DNA from: Prevotella sp.
GTDB lineage: Bacteria > Bacteroidota > Bacteroidia > Bacteroidales > Bacteroidaceae
Direction of reading: 5' to 3'
Assembly: GCA_017627765.1 (NCBI GenBank)
Contig: JAGAGD010000044.1
Coordinates: 36,786-100,785 of the forward strand
Length of the DNA stretch: 64,000 nucleotides
The notes below the pieces were generated by a model. It was not told the origin of the DNA. It did not search any database and saw only the letters and a program-made list of their open reading frames with translations. Of this stretch, positions 43,920 through 54,188 are shown piece after piece (the first letter of the stretch is position 1; every line of letters begins with the position of its first letter). The position numbers and the translations under genes are program-made.

Positions 43920-45008
43920 ATGGAACAAAATAAAGTAGCATTAATTACAGGTATAACAGGACAAGACGGTTCATATCTTGCAGAGTTTCTGATAGAGAAG
44001 GGCTATGAAGTTCATGGTCTTCTGCGTCGCAGTTCTTCATTTAATACTGCTCGAATAGAACATCTTTATTTAGATGAGTGGGTGCGTGACATGAAAAAAC
44101 AGCGACTGGTTAATCTGCATTGGGCTGATATGACCGACTCTTCGTCGCTGATTCGCATTATTGCAGAAACTAAACCAACCGAAATATATAATCTTGCAGC
44201 GCAAAGCCATGTAAAAGTATCATTTGAGGTTCCTGAATATACAGCAGATACAGATGCTGTAGGTGTATTGCGATTGCTAGAGGCTGTGAGAATTTGCGGA
44301 CTCGAAAAGAATTGTCGCATATACCAGGCTTCAACATCCGAACTGTTTGGATTGGTACAGGAAGTGCCACAGCGCGAAACCACACCGTTCTATCCACGTA
44401 GTCCATATAGTGTAGCAAAACTCTATGGTTTCTGGATTATGAAAAATTATCGTGAGAGTTACGGAATGTATTGTTGCAATGGTATCTTATTCAATCATGA
44501 GAGTGAGCGCAGAGGAGAAACATTCGTAACGAGAAAGATTACTCTTGCTGCTGCGCGAATAGCTCAAGGTTTTCAGGATAAACTATATCTTGGCAATCTT
44601 AATTCTCTTCGCGACTGGGGATATGCTAAGGATTATGTTGAATGTATGTGGTTAATCCTTCAGCAGCCTAAACCTGATGACTTTGTCGTAGCAACTGGTG
44701 AATATCATACTGTTCGTGAATTTGCAACTCTTGCTTTCCACGAAGTAGGTATAGAACTTGAGTGGCAGGGTGAAGGTGTTGACGAAAAGGGTATAGACAA
44801 AAATACGGGTAAAGTGCTTGTTGAAGTTGATCCAAAATATTTCCGTCCAGCAGAAGTTGAACAGTTGCTTGGAGATCCAACAAAGGCTAAGACTGTTTTA
44901 GGTTGGAATCCACGTAAAACATCGTTTGAAGAACTTGTAAGGATAATGGTTCAACACGATATGCGTTTTGTAAAGAAACTCCATTTGAAAGCACAAATTG
45001 AAGACTAA
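43920..45008 (+). CDS. gmd: GDP-mannose 4,6-dehydratase
   Basis: Converts GDP-D-mannose to GDP-4-keto-6-deoxymannose. The NADP-binding motif is [18 protein letters not shown]. The [12 protein letters not shown] and [13 protein letters not shown] segments are Gmd-specific. The catalytic T-(S)-E and YxxxK are visible in QASTSELFG and [13 protein letters not shown]. From [10 protein letters not shown] (43920) the protein is 362 residues; an alternative in-frame ATG at 43890 adds ten Lys/Asn residues. It lies 41 bases after manC and 5 bases before fcl. Confidence 0.96.
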   Translation: MEQNKVALITGITGQDGSYLAEFLIEKGYEVHGLLRRSSSFNTARIEHLYLDEWVRDMKKQRLVNLHWADMTDSSSLIRIIAETKPTEIYNLAAQSHVKVSFEVPEYTADTDAVGVLRLLEAVRICGLEKNCRIYQASTSELFGLVQEVPQRETTPFYPRSPYSVAKLYGFWIMKNYRESYGMYCCNGILFNHESERRGETFVTRKITLAAARIAQGFQDKLYLGNLNSLRDWGYAKDYVECMWLILQQPKPDDFVVATGEYHTVREFATLAFHEVGIELEWQGEGVDEKGIDKNTGKVLVEVDPKYFRPAEVEQLLGDPTKAKTVLGWNPRKTSFEELVRIMVQHDMRFVKKLHLKAQIED

Positions 45009-45013
45009 TAGCA

Positions 45014-46189
45014 ATGGCACTCGGCAAAGAAAGTAAAATATATGTAGCAGGTCATAGAGGACTGGTTGGATCTGCAATTTGGAATAATCTTAAGAAAAGA
45101 GGATATAATAACCTTGTAGGTCGCACTCATTCTGAACTTGACTTGACCGACCAACTGGCTGTAAGACGGTTCTTTGATGAAGAAAGGCCAGACGCGGTTG
45201 TTTTGGCTGCTGCATTTGTTGGCGGTATAATGGCAAACTCGCTTTATAGGGCTGACTTCATTATGCAGAATATGAAGATGCAGTGCAATGTTATTAGTGA
45301 GGCTTATGCTCATAATGTAAAAAAACTTCTCTTTCTTGGTTCTACATGTATCTATCCTAAGAATGCGCCACAGCCAATGAAGGAAGATTGTCTGCTGACA
45401 TCTCCATTGGAATATACTAATGAAGAGTATGCAATTGCAAAAATAGCTGGACTCAAAATGTGTGAAAGCTATAACCTGCAATATGGAACCAACTATATCG
45501 CAGTGATGCCGACAAACTTGTATGGCCCTAATGATAATTTTCATTTGGAGAATAGCCATGTGATGCCTGCAATGATTAGGAAGATTTATCTGTCAAAACT
45601 TCTTAATGATGGTGACTGGAAGTCTGTCAGGGCTGATTTGAACAAGCGTCCTGTTGAGGGAATAAATGGACAGGCTGAAGAACAGGATATCATTAAAGTG
45701 TTGGCTAAATATGGTATTGAGAGTAATAAGGTGACGCTTTGGGGAACAGGAAAACCGCTTCGTGAATTTCTCTGGAGTGAAGACATGGCAGATGCTAGTG
45801 TTCATGTTTTATTGAATGTTGACTTTAGTGATATTATTGGTATAGAGAAATATTCTTCTGTATTCTATGGAACTAAGACCGATGGAAGTGTAGACAGAAA
45901 TAGCAGTGAGGGTAGGGGAGGTGCAATACCTTCTTTGGGTGAAATCAGAAATTGCCATATAAATGTTGGAACGGGTAAAGAATTGACAATCCGAGAACTC
46001 TCAGAACTTATTGTCAAAGCTGTAGGTTTTTCTGGAGAAGTTCTTTTTGATGCGTCAAAACCAGATGGAACTCCAAGAAAACTTATTGATGTAGCCAAGC
46101 TTCATAGCCTAGGTTGGAAACATAGTATTGAAATAGAAGAAGGTGTCCAAAAGCTGTTTAGTTGGTATAAAAATGACCTGTCAATGTAG
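45014..46189 (+). CDS. fcl: GDP-L-fucose synthase
   Basis: Epimerises and reduces GDP-4-keto-6-deoxymannose to GDP-L-fucose. IYVAGHRGLVGSAIW is the NADPH motif, LAAAFVGGIMANS and FLGSTCIYPKNAPQPM are family signatures, and YTNEEYAIAKIAGLKMCE contains the catalytic Tyr and Lys. The protein is 391 residues, longer than the 321 of E. coli. The extra length lies mainly at about 200-235 (KRPVEGINGQAEEQD) and 275-310 and is typical of Bacteroidota. GDP-fucose could feed the polysaccharide locus at 17-27 kb or protein O-glycosylation; the sequence does not say which. Confidence 0.95.
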   Translation: MALGKESKIYVAGHRGLVGSAIWNNLKKRGYNNLVGRTHSELDLTDQLAVRRFFDEERPDAVVLAAAFVGGIMANSLYRADFIMQNMKMQCNVISEAYAHNVKKLLFLGSTCIYPKNAPQPMKEDCLLTSPLEYTNEEYAIAKIAGLKMCESYNLQYGTNYIAVMPTNLYGPNDNFHLENSHVMPAMIRKIYLSKLLNDGDWKSVRADLNKRPVEGINGQAEEQDIIKVLAKYGIESNKVTLWGTGKPLREFLWSEDMADASVHVLLNVDFSDIIGIEKYSSVFYGTKTDGSVDRNSSEGRGGAIPSLGEIRNCHINVGTGKELTIRELSELIVKAVGFSGEVLFDASKPDGTPRKLIDVAKLHSLGWKHSIEIEEGVQKLFSWYKNDLSM

Positions 46190-46235
46190 TTTTTTTATGT
46201 TTTTTGAAGAAAAATACAAAAAAAGTGGAAAAATA

Positions 46236-46267
46236 TTTGGTGGGTTGGAAAAATAGACGTACCTTTG
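46236..46267 (+). promoter_or_regulatory. Promoter of tRNA-Lys
   Basis: TTTG at 46236-46239, a 20-base spacer, TACCTTTG at 46260-46267: the same elements and spacing as at the tmRNA. A leader of about 40 bases precedes the tRNA. Confidence 0.78.
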
Positions 46268-46313
46268 CAACCGCAATTCAGCAGCAAGGCTGATGTTTTA
46301 AGGGTTAATGTAT

Positions 46314-46386
46314 GCGCTTGTAGCTCAGTTGGTAGAGCACCTGACTCTTAATCAGGGTGTCCAGGGTTCGAACCCCTGCAGGCGTA
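46314..46386 (+). tRNA. tRNA-Lys (anticodon CTT)
   Basis: A 73-nt cloverleaf. The acceptor GCGCTTG pairs with CAGGCGT (first pair G-U). D arm GCTC/GAGC, anticodon stem CCTGA/TCAGG with loop CTCTTAA (anticodon CTT), T arm CAGGG-TTCGAAC-CCCTG. Discriminator A; CCA is not encoded. It lies between the GDP-fucose operon and a terminator. Confidence 0.96.
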
Positions 46387-46387
46387 C

Positions 46388-46421
46388 AAAAAGAGCAAAA
46401 CCAATTGGTTTTGCTCTTTTT
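46388..46421. terminator. Perfect bidirectional terminator after tRNA-Lys
   Basis: AAAAAGAGCAAAACCAA is followed immediately by its exact reverse complement, a 17-base palindrome with A- and T-tracts at the ends. It serves tRNA-Lys on the plus strand and the lipid kinase gene ending at 46451 on the minus strand. Confidence 0.88.
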
Positions 46422-46450
46422 GTTTAAATGTGTATATTAATATGTTATGT

Positions 46451-47491
46451 TTACTTGTTGTTAAGCCTTCTCCATAAAAGTTTGTTCATTGCCATGAGTC
46501 TACGACCTTGCCTCGTTATGTCAGAACGTACAGTACTGATGTTGTTGAAAAGTTCAGTCAGAACATTCTGAACCATATTTGGTTGTCTGAGCTGTTTGTT
46601 CGCTTCAGGGTTGACAACAATCTTTATTCCTTTTTCAATAAGTTTTATTGTTATGTCTTCCCCAAACTGTGCAGGGTCTCCGTCGTAATGTATTGGTCCA
46701 GGTTTGCTTCGCTTTATATGAATTTGTTTTGAGCGGAAAGTCTTAATCTTGCTGCTTTTGTTCAATGTTTTGTTCATCATGTCAAAGCTAACTTGTGGAG
46801 CATCAAGAATATCGAAAGGTTCCATTATTATAACATCCATAAGTCCGTCGCTCATAGATGCTTGCGGAGCAATATAAGCATTGTTACCATACTGTGAGGC
46901 ATTGGCACATGAAATGAGATAGGCCTTGTAGCGTTTAGTTGCGCCAGTTTCGTCCTCGACAGTGTAAATTTCAGGCTTGTATCGAAGCCCTTCTTTTAGT
47001 ACATGTTCCATGTATTTTATAGGTCCTCGCTTATTTCCTTCTGCAAATTTCATGCTTATAAAAGCATCGAACCCCATTCCGCAGGTACAGAAGAAGGGGG
47101 TGTCATTGATAAGTCCGTAGTCAAGATGGTGAATCTCACATTGATTTATAATGTTAATAGCTTTCCTTATGTTTATAGGTATCATGAGGTGACGGGCTAA
47201 ACCGTTGCCAGAGCCGCATGGTATTATGGCCATAGCTGTATTGGTCTGAATTAATGCTCTTCCAACTTCGTTTATTGTCCCATCTCCTCCAACAGCTACG
47301 ACGATGTCTGCATTCGATTCACTCGCTTCTTTAGCAATAATAGTTGCATGTCCAGCATATTCTGTTTGTCTAATAGTATACTCAAATTTGTTTTTATTCA
47401 AGTATTTTTCTATTAGTGAAGGAATGCCGGCTTTCTTAATGGTTCCCGATATTGGGTTCATTATGAATACTATCTGCAACTTTCTTTCCAT
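46451..47491 (-). CDS. Diacylglycerol/sphingolipid-kinase family protein (YegS-like)
   Basis: A lipid kinase of the DAGK catalytic fold. From MERKLQIVFIMNPISG (47491) it has 346 residues; the 20 upstream in-frame codons overlap the promoter. VAVGGDGTINEVGRAL holds the nucleotide-binding GGDGT motif. PCGSGNGLARHLMIP and YGLINDTPFFCTCGMGFDA continue the fold, and the C-terminal Mg-site region includes ASMSDGLMDVIIM. The substrate could be diacylglycerol or a sphingoid lipid. The divergently transcribed neighbour is serine palmitoyltransferase, which makes a sphingolipid role worth testing. A helical 35-residue tail follows the catalytic domain. Confidence 0.87.
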   Translation of the reverse strand: MERKLQIVFIMNPISGTIKKAGIPSLIEKYLNKNKFEYTIRQTEYAGHATIIAKEASESNADIVVAVGGDGTINEVGRALIQTNTAMAIIPCGSGNGLARHLMIPINIRKAINIINQCEIHHLDYGLINDTPFFCTCGMGFDAFISMKFAEGNKRGPIKYMEHVLKEGLRYKPEIYTVEDETGATKRYKAYLISCANASQYGNNAYIAPQASMSDGLMDVIIMEPFDILDAPQVSFDMMNKTLNKSSKIKTFRSKQIHIKRSKPGPIHYDGDPAQFGEDITIKLIEKGIKIVVNPEANKQLRQPNMVQNVLTELFNNISTVRSDITRQGRRLMAMNKLLWRRLNNK

Positions 47492-47499
47492 ATTGATTG

Positions 47500-47507
47500 C
47501 AAAAATA
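47500..47507 (-). promoter_or_regulatory. -7 box touching the lipid kinase start
   Basis: TATTTTTG on the minus strand ends only 8 bases before the ATG at 47491, so a transcript from it would be almost leaderless. No -33 element at the standard distance. Confidence 0.4.
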
Positions 47508-47602
47508 ATAATTTTTCTTTCATAAACTATTATTTGCAATGAAAAAAACAACCTAATGAAACATTTATTGGGAAAAAAAGAAAGTTATATTACATTTTTT
47601 TG

Positions 47603-47610
47603 TACCTTTG
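47603..47610 (+). promoter_or_regulatory. -7 box of the serine palmitoyltransferase gene
   Basis: TACCTTTG, followed by GCAGCC as at several strong promoters in the window, 43 bases before the ATG. The -33 side is poly-A/T with no clean TTG. Confidence 0.55.
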
Positions 47611-47653
47611 CAGCCTGAACAAATAACTTAATAGTTATTATACCTATTACTAT

Positions 47654-48844
47654 ATGGGAATTTTACAAGAAAGATTTAAAAGTTATAGACGTCCACAGCG
47701 TTATATGGCTGAGGGGGTTTATCCATATTTTCGTGAAATAACAGGAAAACAGGATACAGAGGTGAATATGTCAGGTCATAAAGTCCTGATGTTTGGTTCA
47801 AATGCTTATACTGGTTTGACTGGTGATGAACGAGTTATCAATGCAGCAAAAGAAGCTCTTGACAAGTATGGTTCTGGCTGTGCAGGTAGTAGATTTCTTA
47901 ATGGAACTCTAGATATTCATGTTCAACTTGAAAAAGAGTTGGCTGAATTTGAGCATAAAGAAGAAGCAATGTGCTTCTCCACGGGTTTTTTCGTGAATTC
48001 TGGTGTTATTCCTGTTTTATGTGGACGCGAAGATTATATAATTTGTGATGAAAGAGACCATGCAAGTATTGTTGATGGTCGCCGTCTCTCTTTTGCAAAA
48101 CAGTTGAAGTATCGTCACAACGATATGGAAGATTTAGAGAAGATCCTCCAAAAATGTGAAGAAGAAGCCTTGAAACTTATAGTTGTTGATGGAGTTTTCT
48201 CTATGGAAGGCGATCTCTGTAATCTACCTGAAATCATTCGATTGAAGAAAAAATATAAGAATGTAGCCGTTATGGTCGATGAGGCTCACGGTCTCGGTGT
48301 CTTCGGAAAAGAAGGTAGAGGAGTTTGTGACCATTTCGGACTTATTGATGATGTTGATATCATTATGGGTACATTCAGCAAGAGCTTAGCAAGTATTGGA
48401 GGATTTGTTGCTGCTGATTTTGATACAATTAATTATCTGCGCCATGCAGTTCGCACATACATTTTCAGTGCATCAAATACACCTGCTGCGACAGCTGCTG
48501 CTCGTGAGGCATTGCATATTATCAGAAAAGAGCCAGAGCGTATTGAGAAATTATGGGAAGTAACCAATTATGCACTTAATAGATTCCGTGAAGAAGGATT
48601 TGAAATAGGGGATACTGAGAGCCCAATTATTCCTCTTTATGTTAGAGATGTTGACAAAACATTTACTGTAACAAAGTTGGCATTTGATAATGGAGTGTTT
48701 ATTAACCCTGTAATTCCTCCAGCATGTGCACCACAGGATACTTTGGTACGTTTTGCTTTAATGGCAACTCATACTCGTGAACAAGTCGAAAAAGGAGTGC
48801 AAGTATTGAAGAAAGTATTCAAAGAATTGGATATTTTGAAATAA
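47654..48844 (+). CDS. spt: Serine palmitoyltransferase (alpha-oxoamine synthase)
   Basis: PLP enzyme condensing L-serine with a long acyl-CoA/ACP to 3-ketosphinganine, the first step of sphingolipid synthesis. 396 residues. SNAYTGLTGDERV, SGCAGSRFLNGTLDIHVQLE, CDERDHASIVDG, VDGVFSMEGDL, VDEAHGLGVFG (PLP-pairing D209) and GTFSKSLASIGGFVA (Schiff-base K243) give the full set. The N-terminus (QRYMAEGVYPYFREI) matches Bacteroides SPT better than BioF or Kbl. 8-amino-7-oxononanoate synthase remains the alternative, but no biotin genes are nearby. It is soluble and homodimeric by family. Confidence 0.85.
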   Translation: MGILQERFKSYRRPQRYMAEGVYPYFREITGKQDTEVNMSGHKVLMFGSNAYTGLTGDERVINAAKEALDKYGSGCAGSRFLNGTLDIHVQLEKELAEFEHKEEAMCFSTGFFVNSGVIPVLCGREDYIICDERDHASIVDGRRLSFAKQLKYRHNDMEDLEKILQKCEEEALKLIVVDGVFSMEGDLCNLPEIIRLKKKYKNVAVMVDEAHGLGVFGKEGRGVCDHFGLIDDVDIIMGTFSKSLASIGGFVAADFDTINYLRHAVRTYIFSASNTPAATAAAREALHIIRKEPERIEKLWEVTNYALNRFREEGFEIGDTESPIIPLYVRDVDKTFTVTKLAFDNGVFINPVIPPACAPQDTLVRFALMATHTREQVEKGVQVLKKVFKELDILK

Positions 48845-48877
48845 TTTAGCGTTTTTCGTAAAATAAATGCATAAAAA

Positions 48878-48909
48878 TTTGCATGTTTCAAATAAAGTTT
48901 GTACTTTTG
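48878..48909 (+). promoter_or_regulatory. Promoter of tRNA-Pro
   Basis: TTTG at 48878-48881, a 20-base spacer and TACTTTTG at 48902-48909, 29 bases before the mature tRNA. Confidence 0.78.
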
Positions 48910-48938
48910 CATCCGCTAATCAGAACTAAGAATAGCAA

Positions 48939-49012
48939 CGGGGTGTAGCGCAGTCCGGTAGCGCGCCTGGTTTGGGACCAGGTGGTCGCAGGTTCGAATC
49001 CTGTCGCCCCGA
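48939..49012 (+). tRNA. tRNA-Pro (anticodon TGG)
   Basis: A 74-nt cloverleaf. Acceptor CGGGGTG pairs with CGCCCCG, starting with C1-G72 as in bacterial tRNA-Pro. Anticodon stem CCTGG/CCAGG with loop TTTGGGA (anticodon TGG). T arm GCAGG-TTCGAAT-CCTGT. Discriminator A and no encoded CCA. A promoter precedes it and a terminator follows. Confidence 0.96.
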
Positions 49013-49027
49013 CTGTTTTAAAGCAAA

Positions 49028-49057
49028 AGGAAGCATCAAGATAGATGCTTCTTTTTT
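49028..49057 (+). terminator. Terminator of tRNA-Pro
   Basis: GAAGCATC pairs with GATGCTTC over a 6-base loop, preceded by AAAAG and followed by TTTTTTG. Confidence 0.85.
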
Positions 49058-49203
49058 GTTTAGTATTAGATTGTTAGATAATGTTATAGAATTTATATTT
49101 GTTTCATTTATAATACTATTTTGTCTGATCGGAAATTATTATTCGGTTAGGATTATTTAGAAAAGTAGAGGTTAACTTGTTTTATAAATATTTATATCAC
49201 TGA

Positions 49204-49240
49204 AAACGGGAAGTACACAATATATATGTACTTCCCGTTT
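49204..49240. terminator. Terminator of htpG
   Basis: AAACGGGAAGTACA pairs with TGTACTTCCCGTTT over 9 bases, 28 bases past the htpG stop on the minus strand. The minus-strand side ends in a short T-rich tail. Confidence 0.75.
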
Positions 49241-49267
49241 CTATTAAGATTTATGTTGGTGAGTTGA

Positions 49268-51322
49268 TTATTTTATCATGTTAATAGAGCGTTTAATAAA
49301 CTCGTTCAATGCAGAACCTTTTAACATTCCATTCTGAAGCAGAGCAATGTCTATTAGTTGATGAATTATGCTGTTGTCTTTTGCTGCATCAGCAATAATT
49401 TGTTTTTTCTTGTCTCGTTGCTCTTTCTCTGCTTTTTCTGTTTCTTCAACATCCTTCTTTTCTTCGTCAGTTATTTCTTCTGGCTTTTTCTTTCCTTGTT
49501 CTTGGCGCAATGCAGCAAGGCGAGCTTCAAGACCTTTAATTTCGCTGTCTATAGGTTTTAAAGTTTCTCCGCATTTTGCTGTTGTATCTTCAAGAATCTT
49601 CTTAACGAGTTTGTGGTCAGAGTTAAGTACCATACTGTAAGCATCAGGCATCTGAGCATAGAAGTTCATTCCGCTTTGGAAGCGGCTCATATCCTTCATT
49701 CTGCGCATATACTCACTTTGAGTTATTACTATTGGAGCAGCCTCTTCACCCAAACTTTGAATTTCGACATAGAATTCTGCCTTTTCAAGTTTAGGAAGTT
49801 GAGAGCGGAATGCTTCAGTTAGTTGTTCTGTTTCAGTTATATTTAATTCGTTATGTGGCGTATCTTCTTTCTTTATGAGTCTTTCAATGATATCACCATC
49901 AACTCTTGTGAAGTGGCATTTCTCAAACTTTTGCTCTAAATGTTGAATTAGAGGTGTATCTAAATCACCATCCATCAGCAATACACTATATCCCTTCTGA
50001 CGTGCGGCTTCAATATATGTATATTGCTCTTCACGATTTGTTGCATATAGATAAATAAGTTGCTGATCTTTGTCTGTTTGATTATCTTTTATAAGCTCGC
50101 GGTATTCATCATAGGTAAAATACTTATTGTCAACATCCTTAAGCAATGCAAAGTCTTTAGCACGGTCGTAGAAGTCCTCTTGAGCAAGCATACCATAGTG
50201 GATAAATATCTTCAAGCTGTCCCACTTCTCTTCAAATTCTTTGCGATTCTCTTTGAAGATACTGTTCAGACGGTCTGCAACTTTCTTCGTAATGTATGTT
50301 GAAATTTTCTTTACATTTGAGTCACTCTGCAGATATGAACGGCTTACATTTAATGGTATATCTGGACTGTCAATCACACCATGTAAAAGTGTAAGGAATT
50401 CAGGCACTATTCCTTCAACCTGATCAGTTACGAATACTTGATTGCAGTATAGTTGTATCTTGTTGCGTTGCAAGTCAATATTTGATTGTATTCTTGGGAA
50501 ATAAAGAATACCTGTAAGGTTGAAAGGATAGTCAACGTTGAGGTGTATCCAGAATAGTGGTTCGTCCTGCATTGGATAGAGAGTGCGATAGAAAGACTTA
50601 TAGTCTTCATCTTTCAAGGTACTTGGTGACTTAGTCCATAGTGGTTCTACATCGTTGATTATGTTATCTTCTTCTGTGTCAACCTGTTTTCCGTCTTTCC
50701 ATTCAGTCTTCTTTCCAAAAACTACAGGAACAGCCATAAACTTGCAATACTTATTCAGAAGTGATTCTATTTTCTGTTTCTCTAAGAATTCCTTGCAGTC
50801 GTCGTCAATATAAAGTACAATATCGCTACCTCTTTCTTCTTTTTCAGCCTCTTCAATCGTAAATTCAGGGCTACCGTCGCAACTCCATTTCACAGGTTTT
50901 GCATCTTCCTTATAGCTTCGTGTTATTATTTCTACTTTTTTGCTAACCATGAAAGCAGAGTAGAATCCCAGTCCGAAATGTCCGATTATGGCATTTGCAT
51001 TGTCTTTATATTTGTCTAAAAAGTCGTTGACGCCAGAGAATGCTATTTGATTAATGTATTTATCGATTTCTTCGGCAGTCATACCTATACCATTGTCGCT
51101 GATGGTCATTGTACCTGCTTTCTCATCAAGAGCAATCTTAACCTTTAAATCTCCGAGCTCACCTTTAAAATCACCTTTTTCCTTCAGTGTTTTTAGTTTC
51201 TGTGTGGCATCTACTGCATTAGATACCATTTCGCGCAAGAAGATTTCATGATCAGAATAGAGAAACTTTTTGATTACGGGGAAAATATTCTCTGTTGTTA
51301 CCCCGATATTACCTTTTTGCAT
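49268..51322 (-). CDS. htpG: Hsp90-family chaperone HtpG
   Basis: ATP-dependent cytosolic chaperone. 684 residues, longer than the 624 of E. coli. The GHKL ATP site is FLREMVSNAVDATQKLK, ISDNGIGMT and GHFGLGFYSAFMVSKKV. The middle domain has LYCNQVFVTD and DSPDIPLNVSRSYLQ. A charged segment near 600-635 (KKPEEITDEEKKDVEETEKAEK) interrupts the C-terminal dimerisation domain and accounts for part of the extra length. It is monocistronic. I find no TAnnTTTG box directly upstream, so a heat-shock type promoter may be used. Confidence 0.95.
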   Translation of the reverse strand: MQKGNIGVTTENIFPVIKKFLYSDHEIFLREMVSNAVDATQKLKTLKEKGDFKGELGDLKVKIALDEKAGTMTISDNGIGMTAEEIDKYINQIAFSGVNDFLDKYKDNANAIIGHFGLGFYSAFMVSKKVEIITRSYKEDAKPVKWSCDGSPEFTIEEAEKEERGSDIVLYIDDDCKEFLEKQKIESLLNKYCKFMAVPVVFGKKTEWKDGKQVDTEEDNIINDVEPLWTKSPSTLKDEDYKSFYRTLYPMQDEPLFWIHLNVDYPFNLTGILYFPRIQSNIDLQRNKIQLYCNQVFVTDQVEGIVPEFLTLLHGVIDSPDIPLNVSRSYLQSDSNVKKISTYITKKVADRLNSIFKENRKEFEEKWDSLKIFIHYGMLAQEDFYDRAKDFALLKDVDNKYFTYDEYRELIKDNQTDKDQQLIYLYATNREEQYTYIEAARQKGYSVLLMDGDLDTPLIQHLEQKFEKCHFTRVDGDIIERLIKKEDTPHNELNITETEQLTEAFRSQLPKLEKAEFYVEIQSLGEEAAPIVITQSEYMRRMKDMSRFQSGMNFYAQMPDAYSMVLNSDHKLVKKILEDTTAKCGETLKPIDSEIKGLEARLAALRQEQGKKKPEEITDEEKKDVEETEKAEKEQRDKKKQIIADAAKDNSIIHQLIDIALLQNGMLKGSALNEFIKRSINMIK

Positions 51323-51502
51323 AATAAAACTTTAGTTTTAATTTACATTTATACTAAAAATCAAATCTTAAATGTAATTGTACCAAAATATATCATTTAC
51401 TATGATTTGAATATTCGGCAAACAATTACTAAAAAGGTAATTTACAAATTTTGTGCCAAAGTGGTTTTATAATAGTAATAAAAGATTGTTTTTCACAAAA
51501 AA

Positions 51503-51554
51503 AACGGATTATGCAATCCAGTTTACTCAACTGTCATTTATTGCATAATCCGTT
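51503..51554 (-). terminator. Terminator of enolase
   Basis: ATTGCATAATCCGTT and AACGGATTATGCAAT pair over a 22-base loop, and on the minus strand the stem is followed by a run of T, 37 bases after the eno stop. The rest of the 269-base gap to htpG is AT-rich with nothing I can name. Confidence 0.75.
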
Positions 51555-51591
51555 ATGTTGGTTGAGAAATGGTATTTAACCAATCCCGCTA

Positions 51592-52908
<1,317 letters not shown>

Positions 52909-52957
52909 TTATTTTCTTTTTGATCGTTTCTATTCATTAACTTTCGAATGTGAGCTG

Positions 52958-52988
52958 CAAAGGTAATATTTTTTTGTCAATGGGCAAA
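52958..52988 (-). promoter_or_regulatory. Promoter of eno
   Basis: TACCTTTG on the minus strand (52965-52958) with TTTG at 52988-52985, spaced 19 bases. The leader is about 55 bases. Confidence 0.62.
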
Positions 52989-53051
52989 AAACAAGTGCTG
53001 TTTAAACTCTTATTTTATCTTTATCTTATCCTAAATCAAAACGTTATGAAC

Positions 53052-53801
53052 TTATTCTTTTGCAAGTTTATTGATAAACTCTTCTGCTCTTTGCAAGTCT
53101 TCTGGTGTATCTATTCCGATTGTCTCGCAATTTGTTGTGCCAACTTTTACTGCAATGCCATGTTCAAGCCATCTCAGTTGTTCCAGGCTCTCTGCCAGTT
53201 CAAGCGGAGTCTGTTCAAGTTTTGTAATTTTCATTAGTGTTTCTCGGCGATAAGCATACAGTCCGATATGTTTCAAGAAAGGATAATATTTTAGCCAATC
53301 AGTATGTTCCTTTCCTCTTACGAATGGTATAACACTACGGCTGAAATATAATGCTCTGCCATTTTGTCCTACAACAATCTTTGGAGAGTTTGGATTGTCA
53401 GCGGCATCCATGCTTTCAAAAGGTTTGCCCAAAGTGGCAATCTCAGTATCGTTATCATCAAAAAGACTCATAACGGTTCTTATCTGGTCTGGATGTATGA
53501 AGGGTTCGTCGCCTTGAATGTTTATTACGACATCCGCCTTACTTTCTATCTTTTCAACAGCTTCGGCTATTCTGTCGGTTCCGCTTTTGTGCTTGTCTGA
53601 GGTCATAATTGCCTTACCGCCAAATCCGACTACAGCATTATATATTCTCTCGTCGTCGGTAGCAACATATACTTCGTCAAGCACACTGCTTACTTGCTCA
53701 TAAACTCTCTCGATCACCATTTTTCCGCCAAGCGTGGCTAATGGTTTGCCCGGAAAACGCGATGACGCATAACGGGCAGGAATAACAGCTATAAATTTCA
53801 T
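53052..53801 (-). CDS. kdsB: CMP-Kdo synthetase (3-deoxy-manno-octulosonate cytidylyltransferase)
   Basis: Activates Kdo with CTP for transfer to lipid A. 249 residues. FIAVIPARYASSRFPGKPLA is the nucleotide-binding start, followed by VYVATDDERI, TSDKHKSGTDRIAEA and NIQGDEPFI, with the C-terminal IGLYAYRRETL and ESLEQLRWLEHG. The protein N-terminus aligns with known KdsB, so the ATG at 53801 is secure. The -7 box nearly touches it. It completes, with kdsA and kdsD at the left end, three of the Kdo pathway enzymes. Confidence 0.97.
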   Translation of the reverse strand: MKFIAVIPARYASSRFPGKPLATLGGKMVIERVYEQVSSVLDEVYVATDDERIYNAVVGFGGKAIMTSDKHKSGTDRIAEAVEKIESKADVVINIQGDEPFIHPDQIRTVMSLFDDNDTEIATLGKPFESMDAADNPNSPKIVVGQNGRALYFSRSVIPFVRGKEHTDWLKYYPFLKHIGLYAYRRETLMKITKLEQTPLELAESLEQLRWLEHGIAVKVGTTNCETIGIDTPEDLQRAEEFINKLAKE

Positions 53802-53805
53802 GCTG

Positions 53806-53813
53806 CAAAATTA
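53806..53813 (-). promoter_or_regulatory. -7 box abutting the kdsB start codon
   Basis: TAATTTTG on the minus strand ends 4 bases before the ATG, so transcription would start at or next to the first codon. Confidence 0.5.
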
Positions 53814-54188
53814 CTATTTTTAATTGATATTTAATCCATTGGTGGAATTAAAAAAATGATTTATTTATAAGTTGACTAAACTTTCGCAAGTTTTATTCTC
53901 TTTAGGTTTCAAAGACCTTAAGTTCACTTCGCTTTAAGGTTATTCAAGGTAATTACACATACATTATGTATCACAATATGCCAGCTTCATCGCACTTAAA
54001 ATAATTTGCACTAACTCAATTTGAACTAATGATATTACCTGCCACTTTGTCAAACTGTTCACATTGTAAATATCGTATGTGATTTTACACGCTTTTGTCA
54101 AAATATTTCATAATAGTGGTGGTTATTGCTACATTATATATTTGTACGCATAAATTACAATGAACTTTTCTAAAAAATGCTAATGCTT
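53814..54188. other. Gene-free divergent region between kdsB and the MORN gene
   Basis: About 375 bases without an ORF. It holds an inverted repeat ACCTTAA/TTAAGGT (53915-53921 and 53934-53940, 12-base loop) with a further partial copy, AAGGTAA, just after it. An isolated TATATTTG box at 54137-54144 could be a second start for the MORN gene or for a small RNA. Otherwise I see nothing. Confidence 0.4.

Noticed and set aside
46200-46260. Possible short gene between fcl and tRNA-Lys
   Set aside because: Only A-rich sequence with the tRNA promoter; no start with a ribosome site and no open frame of useful length.
46314-46386. tRNA-Lys as an integration site
   Set aside because: It is followed at once by its own terminator and core genes; no repeated tRNA end or phage gene is seen.
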